From: Kofleriaceae bacterium
GTDB taxonomy: Bacteria > Myxococcota_A > Polyangia > Haliangiales > Haliangiaceae
Assembly (NCBI GenBank): GCA_018058095.1
Contig: JAGPCO010000001.1
Coordinates: forward strand, 1-54,417
Direction of reading: 5' to 3'
DNA: 54,417 bases
Position numbers and translations under genes: made by a program. Position 1 is the first letter of the stretch. Every line of letters begins with the position of its first letter. Positions 47,567 through 54,417 of the stretch are shown here, piece after piece. The notes below the pieces were generated by a model, which saw only the letters and a list, made by a program, of their open reading frames with translations, was not told the DNA's origin and made no database searches.

Positions 47567-48766
47567 ATGACGCCGCCCGCGACTCCGGTCACGCCGCCCT
47601 ACGACCTGCCGCCGGCCGCCCCGGTCGGCGCCGTCGCCGCCTACCTGGCCCAGGACGACCACACCCGGGCCCGCGGCCTCCTGCGCGTGCTCGACGAGCA
47701 CGGCACGGCCGACCCGGTGGTGGCGGCGCGGTACTCGCGCGAGTTCGTGCGCGCCCTGTACGAGGGCATGCTGCGCATCCGCGTCACCGACGCCCGCATG
47801 ATGGCGCTGCAGCGGCAGGGCCGCATCGGCTTCTACGGTGAGGCGCTCGGGCAGGAGGCGGCGGTGGTCGGCTCGGCCGCGGCCAGCGCGCCCGACGACT
47901 GGATCGTGCCGGCGCTGCGCGAGGCCGGGGTCGGCCTGTTTCGCGGCATGACGACCGACAGCTACCTGGCCCAGATCTTCGGCAACGCGGCCGACCCGAC
48001 CAAGGGCCGGCAGATGCCGTGCCACCCGTGCGATCGGGCGCACAACTACGTGGTGATGTCGTCGTGCGTGTCGACCCAGATCCCGCACGCCGTCGGCGTA
48101 GCCATGGCCATGAAGATCAGCGGCGACGGCGGCCGGGCCTGCTTCGGCTACATGGGCGACGGCGGCACCAGCGAGGGCGACTTCCACGTCGCCCTCAACT
48201 TCGCCGGGGTGATGAAGGCGCCGGTGGTGCTCATCTGCCAGAACAACCAGTGGGCCATCTCCACGCCGGGCAAGGTGCAGACCGCGGGCGAGACGATCGC
48301 CCTCAAGGCGCTCGGCTACGGGGTCGAGCCGATCCGCGCCGACGGCAACGACGTGCTGGCCAGCTTCGAGGCGGTCCGCTACGCCGCCGACCGAGCCCGG
48401 CGCGGCGACGGCCCGACCTTCGTCGAGCTGCTGACCTACCGGGTCAGCGCCCACTCGTCGTCGGACGACCCGTCGCGCTACCGCGACGAGCAGGTCACCG
48501 AGGTGTGGCGGCAGCAGCGCGACCCGCTGCGCCGGCTGCGCACGTTCCTCGAGGCGCGCGGGTGGATGGCCGCGGGCGAACACGAGGCGTGGGCGGCCCG
48601 GCTCGAGGCCGAGGTGCGCGACGCCATCGCCCGTCAGGAGCAGGTCGGCCCGCCGGCGCTGTCGACGCTGTTCGAGGACGTCTACGCCGAGCCGACCTGG
48701 CTGCTCGACGAGCAGCGGGCCTACCTCGAGGCGCAGCCGCGCTCGACCAACCCGCACCACCGGTAG
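47567..48766 (+). CDS. 2-oxoacid dehydrogenase E1 component, alpha subunit (branched-chain type)
   Basis: A 399-residue thiamine-diphosphate subunit. QGRIGFYGEALGQEAAVVGS matches branched-chain E1-alpha rather than pyruvate type. The TPP/Mg motif is GDGGTSEGDFH (197-207) with the closing Asn in QNNQWAI (about 225-231). TYRVSAHSSSDDPSRYRDEQ contains the phosphorylation-loop serines of the family. The N-terminal ~50 residues are a variable extension. It should pair with the E1-beta and E2 encoded at 35783-38072, but it stands alone 9.5 kb away, between an RCC1 protein and a lipoprotein gene. Confidence 0.94.
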   Translation: MTPPATPVTPPYDLPPAAPVGAVAAYLAQDDHTRARGLLRVLDEHGTADPVVAARYSREFVRALYEGMLRIRVTDARMMALQRQGRIGFYGEALGQEAAVVGSAAASAPDDWIVPALREAGVGLFRGMTTDSYLAQIFGNAADPTKGRQMPCHPCDRAHNYVVMSSCVSTQIPHAVGVAMAMKISGDGGRACFGYMGDGGTSEGDFHVALNFAGVMKAPVVLICQNNQWAISTPGKVQTAGETIALKALGYGVEPIRADGNDVLASFEAVRYAADRARRGDGPTFVELLTYRVSAHSSSDDPSRYRDEQVTEVWRQQRDPLRRLRTFLEARGWMAAGEHEAWAARLEAEVRDAIARQEQVGPPALSTLFEDVYAEPTWLLDEQRAYLEAQPRSTNPHHR

Positions 48767-48970
48767 CCGCCGGCGCGCGCGCACCGGCGCCGATGGCGAA
48801 GCGGCTTCAGGCGTGAATGACGGGTCACAGCCGGTCGTCGATCTGTCCACACCTCCTGCCGCGGCCCGCCCTCAACACTCATGATCTCACTCAGGTGCCG
48901 CCGGCCGCGCTCTGGATCACACCTGGCAACCGGCTTGCTTGCACGGACGCAGCCCCCCCCTCGAGGAACC

Positions 48971-50605
48971 ATGCCCTGGCCCACCCTGCGCGTCGTCCTG
49001 ACCACGTCCTGCCTTGCCCTGATCCTGATCGCCGCAGCTGGGTGCGGCCCCTCGGCCAAGGACCGTGCGCTCCGTGAGGCCAACATCGCCCGCTCGCGCG
49101 GCGACCTGGTCGGCGAGGTCCTGCACCTGCGCCGGGCCTGCGAGCTCGATCCCGACGATCGCGACGTGTGCGAGCGGGCGGCGCAGGTCCAGGCCCACGC
49201 CCGCCAGCAGCTGGTCATGTCGGCGCAGAGCGCGTGTAACGTCATCGGCCCGCCGCGCTCGCGCGAGCCGGCCGCCGTCGACGGCGCGGTCGCCGCGCTC
49301 GACGGGTGCCTGGCCGCGATCACCCGCATCCGCGAGGTCTCGCCAGGCGACGCCGAGGCCATCCGCCTGGCCGACAAGGCCGGCGTGGTGTGGAGCGACG
49401 CCTGCCACAGCACGCTGGCGCCGGCCGACAGCATCGATGGTCGCCTGTTCCGGGTCCAGTGCCTGGGCACCCGGGCCCAGGCCATCGGCACCCCGGCCTT
49501 CGCGGCCCGGGTCGGAGAGGCGCGCACGGCGCTGGCGGCGCCGCTGCTCGACCTGGCGGCGGCGGCGGCCAGCGCCAGCCGCCCGAGCGGGCGCCTGGCC
49601 GCCCTGGCGGCGGCGGCCTGCGTCGACGCGGGCGCGGTCGACGGCGCCACGCTGTCCCAGGCGCGGGCCGGCCACCGTGCGCGTTCGGTGCCCGGCCTGA
49701 CCGTGGCGCTGACCCGACCGCGCGGCTTTCCAGGCGAGCTGTGTGAGCCCATCGCCGCCGCCACCCACCACCGCGTCCAGTGCGCCGCCTCGGCCGCGCC
49801 TGGCCTGGACCTGAGCGGGACGCTGACGATCGAACCGACCCGGCACCGCGTCGGCGAATCGACCGAGCGGCACGACTACGTCGCCGGCATCGACCGCTAC
49901 GAGAACCCGGCGTATCCCCCCAGGACCCAGGACGAGCTGTACTCGCGCGAGCGCATGCGCCAGGCCGAAGAGACCTGGCGTCGCGACAAGGACGAGTGTT
50001 CCCGCGCCAGCGACGCCCTCAGCCGGGACTACTGCAGTGGCTGCCCGCTCGAGGACGAGAAGAAGCGGCGCTGCCTCCAGGCCGACACCAGCGAGGACCT
50101 GTTCGAGCAGCGCAAGGGCGACTGGCAGCGCGCGTCGGATAGCCTGCGCGACACGCCGGCCGTGCTCGAGCGCGAGATCATCCGTACCGCGAGCTACGTC
50201 GTGCGTACGCACGAGTGGCGGACCGACTGGCGCGCCGCGCTGCGGGCCGGTGCCCTGCAGCAGGCGCTCACCGGCAGCGCGGTCACCGGCGACACCGAGC
50301 ACCCCGGTGCGCCCGAGGCCAGCATCGCGGCCGATCCGCTGAGCGGGCCGAGCGACGGCTGGTACGAGGCCGAGGTCGCCGCCGAGCTGGCCCGGGGCGC
50401 GGCCGGCCTGCTCGACGCCGAGCTTCGGTCGCGGGCGCAGCAACTCGGCGTCGGTTGCGCCGGTGCGCCGCAGTGGACGGTCGAGTGGCTCGACTGCTGG
50501 GCGGTCAGCCAGGGCCTGTTGCGCGGCGAGGTCGGTGGCGATGCGCTCCTGACCCTCGCCAGCCACGCCGCCACCGGCGCGGCCATGCCGGTCAGCTGCC
50601 GCTAG
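48971..50605 (+). CDS. Large lipoprotein of unknown function
   Basis: A 544-residue exported protein. ATG 48971 is preceded by GAGGAACC and opens the signal MPWPTLRVVLTTSCLALILI with lipobox Cys25 (AAAGCGPS). The next ~60 residues look like TPR-type helices (REANIARSRGDLVGEVLHL). Further on, a Cys-rich charged stretch (SRDYCSGCPLEDEKKRRC) sits between two long helical regions. No domain recognised. The 204-nt upstream gap holds no gene or clear promoter. The DUF4139 gene follows after 144 nt. Confidence 0.72.
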   Translation: MPWPTLRVVLTTSCLALILIAAAGCGPSAKDRALREANIARSRGDLVGEVLHLRRACELDPDDRDVCERAAQVQAHARQQLVMSAQSACNVIGPPRSREPAAVDGAVAALDGCLAAITRIREVSPGDAEAIRLADKAGVVWSDACHSTLAPADSIDGRLFRVQCLGTRAQAIGTPAFAARVGEARTALAAPLLDLAAAAASASRPSGRLAALAAAACVDAGAVDGATLSQARAGHRARSVPGLTVALTRPRGFPGELCEPIAAATHHRVQCAASAAPGLDLSGTLTIEPTRHRVGESTERHDYVAGIDRYENPAYPPRTQDELYSRERMRQAEETWRRDKDECSRASDALSRDYCSGCPLEDEKKRRCLQADTSEDLFEQRKGDWQRASDSLRDTPAVLEREIIRTASYVVRTHEWRTDWRAALRAGALQQALTGSAVTGDTEHPGAPEASIAADPLSGPSDGWYEAEVAAELARGAAGLLDAELRSRAQQLGVGCAGAPQWTVEWLDCWAVSQGLLRGEVGGDALLTLASHAATGAAMPVSCR

Positions 50606-50615
50606 GCACGGGCAC

Positions 50616-50647
50616 GGTGCGACACCCGCGCCGGGTGCGACACCCGC
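50616..50647. repeat. Two tandem 14-nt repeats, each a small hairpin
   Basis: GGTGCGACACCCGC occurs at 50616-50629 and 50634-50647. The second copy reads GGGTG-CGA-CACCC, a 5-bp stem with a 3-nt loop; the first has a G-T-G-CGA-CAC core of the same kind. The pair lies 11 nt after the lipoprotein stop and may mark the transcript end or a regulatory element before the DUF4139 gene. Confidence 0.5.
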
Positions 50648-50749
50648 TGGCGGGCCCCGGCGTGAGCGCCGGTGATGGGCGCGTGGTCGCGTGGCCCGTG
50701 TGGATCGGTGACAACCGACCTGCGGCCGCATCGGTCGCAGGAGGACGAC

Positions 50750-53074
50750 ATGACCACGCTGCGCTCGATCCTGCTCCTGGCCGCGATCTCCACCCTGACC
50801 GGCGCCGCCGGGGCCTCTGCCGGCTGCACGCGTCGGGGCGGCTACGTTCAGGTCGATCAGGCCCCGCTCGGGCGGGTCGTGGTCTACCGCAACGGCGTCG
50901 CCTTCTACGAACGACGCGCGATCATCACCGACGGTCGCCTGGTGGTCACCGTGCCGCGCGACCGGGTCGACGACTTCCTCAAGTCGATGACCGTGGTCGA
51001 TCGCGTCACCCGCAAGCCGCTGCCGGTGGTCATCCCGCGCCAGCAGGACGCCGGCGGCGAGACCCTGACCATGACCCTGCGCACGCCGTCGACCCGCACC
51101 GCCGACGTGCTCCTGACCTACGTGACCGAGGCGCCGGCGTGGAAGCCGAGCTACCGCGTCGTCGTCGGAGGTGACGGCAAGGTCATGCTCGAGGGCTGGG
51201 CCATCGTCGACAACACCTCGGGCGAGGACTGGCGCGCGGTCCGGGTCGGGGTCGGCGCCAGCTCGGCGCTGTCGTTCCGCTACGACCTGTGGAGCGTGCG
51301 CTCGATCGAGCGCGACCTCCTGGCCGACCAGGAGCGCTTCGCGGTGGCGCCACCGACGGCGCGCTCGACCTTCGCCAGCGGCCCGGGCGCCGCGCCCGCG
51401 GGCGGGCCGCAGGTGAGCGACGTCATGCTCGACCTCATCCCGACCGGCCGCACGTTCTCGGCCGCGCTGGGCAGCGCCGCGGGTAGCCAGGCCGACGGGG
51501 TGGCGTTCAGCGGCTCGAGCAGCCTGGAGAACCAGTACTTCGTCGACGGCGTCACCACCGGCGAGACCATCACCATCACCGACGCCGCCCCCAGCATCGA
51601 CCCGACCACGACGGCGCTGAGCGCCCGGCCGGGCGGAGACAACCTGCCGACCTACACCGGCTCCGGCGCCTCGGCCCGCCCTGCAAAGGCGGCCGAGCGC
51701 GCGGCGCCCCGGCCCGCGCCGGTGCCACGGCTGGTCGAGGTCGCGCGCCAGCTCATGCGCGACCGCTCGGACGTGCTGATCGAGAGCCTGTCCGACCCCG
51801 GGCGCGACCCGACCGGGGCCGAGGCCAGCGCCCGCGCCAACCAGGTGCGCAACCACCTCATCGACGCCGGGGTGGCGCCGGCGCGGATCCGCGTCGAGGC
51901 CCGGCGCGAGGCGGGCACGACCGGCCGGGTCCGCCTGCTGGCGGTGGCGACGACCAAGGAGGCCCCGGCCGAGGAGGCCCGCCCCGCCGGCGGCAGCGCC
52001 GTCGCGGCGACGCCGGCCGCGCCGGGCGACTCGATGCCGGTCGGCGAGAGCCACTTCCTGTCCGAGCAGGCGCTCGACGTCGAGGCCGGCAGCAGCGCCA
52101 TGGTCTCGATGGTGCGAGCCGAGACCACCGGCGGCGTGGTCTACCTGTACGACCCGACCTCCGAGCGGGGCAACACCCGCTACGCGTTCCGTGCGGTCCG
52201 CCTCGACAACCCGACCGGCGACACGCTCGAGCCCGGCCCGGTCACCGTCTACGGCGATGGCCGGTTCATCGGCGAGGGGCTGACCGAGCCGGTACCGCCG
52301 CACGCCCCGGTCGTCATCCCGTTCGCGCTCGACCGCCAGATCATCGTCGAGCGGCGTGACGACGGCGAGGACCAGCTGGCGCGGGTGGTCAGCATCGAGC
52401 GCGGGGTGCTGACCGCCGAGATGCAGCGGATCCGGCGCGCCCACTTCACCGTCACCAGCCGCCTGACCAGCCCGGCCACCGTCTACCTGCGCCACCGCCT
52501 CGAGGACGGCTGGGCGCTGACCGAGGCGCCGTCGAAGCAGACCCGGGCCGGCGACGCCCACCTGTTCGAGCTGACCCTGGCCCCGGGTCAGGTCGCGCAG
52601 GTGGTGATCGCCGAGGCCACCCCGATCGAGCGGTCGCTGCAGCTGACCTCGATCGAGGCCATGAGCAAGCTGTCCATGTACGTCGAGAGCAAGGCGCTGG
52701 CGCCGGAGCTCGAGGCCGCGCTCGGCGCGGTGCTGGCGACGCACCGCAAGGCGGCCGACCTGGTCGAGCGGATCGCCACCCTGCGCCGGCAGCAGGCCGA
52801 GTACCGCGGCCGCAGCGCCGAGCTGGCGACCCAGCTGGTCGCGCTCGAGGCGGTCAAGACCGGGCGCGACCTGCTGCGGGTGCTGCGCGGCAAGCAGGCC
52901 GACATCCTCGAGCGCAGCCAGCGCCTGACCATCGCCGTGGTCGACGCCGAGGAGGCGCTCATGCTGGCCCGGGTCCAGTACGCCGACCAGCTGGCCGAGC
53001 TGCGCCTGCCCGACGCCCGCGCCGCGACCCCGGGTCCCGTCGCCACGCCGTCGCCGCGCGCGGCCAGCCGCTGA
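50750..53074 (+). CDS. DUF4139 domain protein with inserted TonB-plug-like and OmpA-like segments
   Basis: A 774-residue exported protein with a near-perfect RBS (CAGGAGGACGAC before ATG). The signal ends near Cys26. DUF4139-type strands occupy about 38-200 (VVVYRNGVAFYERRA, TYVTEAPAWKPSYRVV) and resume at about 420-660 (VVYLYDPTSERGNTRYAFRAV, FALDRQIIVERR), ending in a coiled coil (about 655-750). Two segments are inserted between the halves: residues 230-270 (PTGRTFSAALGSAAGSQADG, then SGSSSLENQYFVDGVTTGE) copy the plug motif of TonB-dependent receptors, and 327-395 (VARQLMRDRSDVLIESL, ARANQVRNHLIDAGVAPARI) look like an OmpA C-terminal domain. Surface role likely. Confidence 0.78.
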   Translation: MTTLRSILLLAAISTLTGAAGASAGCTRRGGYVQVDQAPLGRVVVYRNGVAFYERRAIITDGRLVVTVPRDRVDDFLKSMTVVDRVTRKPLPVVIPRQQDAGGETLTMTLRTPSTRTADVLLTYVTEAPAWKPSYRVVVGGDGKVMLEGWAIVDNTSGEDWRAVRVGVGASSALSFRYDLWSVRSIERDLLADQERFAVAPPTARSTFASGPGAAPAGGPQVSDVMLDLIPTGRTFSAALGSAAGSQADGVAFSGSSSLENQYFVDGVTTGETITITDAAPSIDPTTTALSARPGGDNLPTYTGSGASARPAKAAERAAPRPAPVPRLVEVARQLMRDRSDVLIESLSDPGRDPTGAEASARANQVRNHLIDAGVAPARIRVEARREAGTTGRVRLLAVATTKEAPAEEARPAGGSAVAATPAAPGDSMPVGESHFLSEQALDVEAGSSAMVSMVRAETTGGVVYLYDPTSERGNTRYAFRAVRLDNPTGDTLEPGPVTVYGDGRFIGEGLTEPVPPHAPVVIPFALDRQIIVERRDDGEDQLARVVSIERGVLTAEMQRIRRAHFTVTSRLTSPATVYLRHRLEDGWALTEAPSKQTRAGDAHLFELTLAPGQVAQVVIAEATPIERSLQLTSIEAMSKLSMYVESKALAPELEAALGAVLATHRKAADLVERIATLRRQQAEYRGRSAELATQLVALEAVKTGRDLLRVLRGKQADILERSQRLTIAVVDAEEALMLARVQYADQLAELRLPDARAATPGPVATPSPRAASR

Positions 53075-53155
53075 GCGCCTGGCCGGACGCGACGATCTCG
53101 CTGGCCCCAGGCGCCAGGGGCCTGGCCCACCACGATCGTGTGGCAGCCTGCTTCG

Positions 53156-54417
53156 ATGCTGCGATCCTCGCGCCTGCTCACGATGACGACCCTACTGCTG
53201 GTCATGGCCTGTGGCGACGATGGCGGCGGAGGCGGCGACGCCGGGCCGCGCCCCGACGCCGGGCCCGACGCGCCGACCGGCGCGCGCCTGCACCCGCTGT
53301 ACCCCGCGCTCGACCTCGACACCCTGCCCGGCAACGGCGGCGGCGCGGTCGGCCCGTACCAGCCCCCGACCCTGCCGACGACGACGCGGCAGGTCACCGT
53401 CACCAGCACCGGCCCGCAGGCCGGGCGCGACCTGCTCGACGCCTGCGCCACCGCCGGCACCGCGGTCACCGTGCCCGACGCGGCCGGTCGCATCGGCGTG
53501 CTCGACGTCGGCAACAGCGACGACTGCGACATCACGCTCGGCGCCGCGGTGGTGGTCGACTTCCTGTACCTGGGCCACCTGCCCGGCCCGGTGCGGGCGC
53601 CCAGCCACCGCATCCGCGTGCGCGGCGGCCAGTTCGGCAGCGTCGTGGTCGATCCCGAAAGCACCGACCTGGTGCTCGACGGCGTGGTCATCAACAACGC
53701 CGTCCTGCCGCCCGCGCAGCGCTCGGGCACCGCGATCTACCTCATCGACGACGATCAGCTGGCCGACGCCCAGGTGACCCGGTTCGCGCTGGTCAACTCG
53801 ATCATCCGCATGGTCGCGACCGAGCCCGACGGCGACGGCAACCGCGACGGCTGCGCCTACCTGGCCGGCGGCGCGCGCGACGTGTTCTTCGCCAACAACA
53901 ACATAGTCACCGCCGGCAACCGCAACTCGTGGGGCTTCCGCCTCAGCGGCGGCGACAACACGCTGTTCATCGACAACACCGTGCGGGTGTCGTTCCACAA
54001 GATGATCCGGATGAACGACGGCCCGGTCGACTACGTGTACGTCAAGGGCGGCACCTGGATGCGCGAGGCGACCCTGACCGCCGGCGGCCTGGAGATCAAC
54101 GACAGCTGGGCCCAGCTGGGCGACCTCGGCACCGACAACGTGTACATCCACGACCCCGCGGTGTGGATGCTGTCGACCGAGCCGGTGGTGTTCGGCGCCT
54201 CGTTCGGCCCGGGCCAGGTCGGCAAGCGGTGGGAGGCCCGGCGCATCTCCTGGCACGCCCGCGCCGCCGGCGTGGTCAGCGACGCCCACCTGCAGGGCCT
54301 GCAGGACGGCTGCGCCGCCGGCGCCACGTGCGACTACGGCGTCGGCACCCACAGCTTCGCGGTTGATCCGGGGCTGGCCCTGCCGACCACCGCGTGGCGC
54401 GACCTGCCGACCATCGC
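53156..54417 (+). CDS. Lipoprotein of unknown function (runs off right edge)
   Basis: An open frame of at least 420 codons with no stop before the right edge. Signal MLRSSRLLTMTTLLLVMA and lipobox Cys19 (ACGDDGGGG), followed by a Gly/Asp/Pro-rich spacer. The mature part has regular beta-strand repeats with NN/DG turns (LVLDGVVINNAV, VFFANNNIVTAGNRNSWGFR, DNTLFIDNTVRVSF), a pattern of right-handed parallel beta-helix (pectate-lyase-like) proteins. A polysaccharide-binding or cleaving role is possible but unproven. The C-terminal end is not in the window. Confidence 0.72.
   Translation, partial: MLRSSRLLTMTTLLLVMACGDDGGGGGDAGPRPDAGPDAPTGARLHPLYPALDLDTLPGNGGGAVGPYQPPTLPTTTRQVTVTSTGPQAGRDLLDACATAGTAVTVPDAAGRIGVLDVGNSDDCDITLGAAVVVDFLYLGHLPGPVRAPSHRIRVRGGQFGSVVVDPESTDLVLDGVVINNAVLPPAQRSGTAIYLIDDDQLADAQVTRFALVNSIIRMVATEPDGDGNRDGCAYLAGGARDVFFANNNIVTAGNRNSWGFRLSGGDNTLFIDNTVRVSFHKMIRMNDGPVDYVYVKGGTWMREATLTAGGLEINDSWAQLGDLGTDNVYIHDPAVWMLSTEPVVFGASFGPGQVGKRWEARRISWHARAAGVVSDAHLQGLQDGCAAGATCDYGVGTHSFAVDPGLALPTTAWRDLPTI

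Noticed and set aside
48917-52744. A 1275-codon minus-strand frame across the lipoprotein and DUF4139 genes
   Set aside because: Spans an intergenic region and two plus-strand genes with strong RBS and signal peptides; its product has no motif.

Overview
The window is a very GC-rich (roughly 70% or more) bacterial chromosome segment. Its gene content points to a myxobacterium-like member of the Myxococcota, probably close to the Kofleriaceae/Haliangiales. The pointers are eukaryotic-type Ser/Thr kinases fused to sensor or propeller domains, Myxococcus-type Cys-rich repeats (CDDG..SGDGC), an AgmX/PglI-type C-terminal domain, many lipoproteins with a CGDD-like start followed by an Asp/Ala/Pro spacer, and kelch, RCC1 and DUF4139 surface proteins. 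This assignment is inferred from content, not from a marker gene. I see no tRNA, rRNA, CRISPR array or prophage.

Layout. 1-445: the 5' end of a probable Y1/RAYT-type transposase on the minus strand, and a cluster of direct repeats next to the his genes. 446-3231 (minus): a compact hisB-hisH-hisA-hisF operon for the middle of histidine synthesis. 3252-7458 (plus): a lipoprotein, a membrane Ser/Thr kinase with an outward-facing Cache-like sensor, and a small lipoprotein. 7473-10527 (minus): a membrane protein with an HExxH motif followed by an unusual Hsp70 with a ~300-residue Pro-rich insertion. 10590-12917: a UvrD/Rep-type helicase. 13054-16835: porin, imelysin and di-haem oxidoreductase genes behind an AT-rich palindromic site resembling a Fur box, probably an iron-uptake operon. 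16854-21938: a secreted protein with a candidate ECF promoter, an HNH nuclease, and two divergent kelch proteins.

21957-25291 (minus): an MbnH/MbnP copper pair (di-haem enzyme plus its kynurenine-forming partner), preceded by a Cys/His-rich small secreted protein and two small acidic proteins. This is the most interesting multigene locus here. 25592-33982: an S46 peptidase with a good terminator, an AgmX/PglI-type protein, a DNA methyltransferase with a repetitive basic tail, a hexapeptide-repeat acetyltransferase, a GAF-PAS-GGDEF diguanylate cyclase and an AbgT transporter. 34050-35617 (minus): a DUF4178 protein with two tandem paralogous membrane proteins.

35783-40738: E1-beta and E2 of a branched-chain-type 2-oxoacid dehydrogenase, then a kinase/beta-propeller protein directly behind E2. 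The matching E1-alpha is not with them: it lies alone at 47567-48766. 40886-54417: mostly secreted or surface proteins (a CXXCH lipoprotein, a DUF362 protein, a helix-hairpin-helix secreted protein, an RCC1-repeat lipoprotein, a large lipoprotein, a mosaic DUF4139 protein) and a lipoprotein cut off by the right edge. Functions of most of the secreted proteins are unknown.
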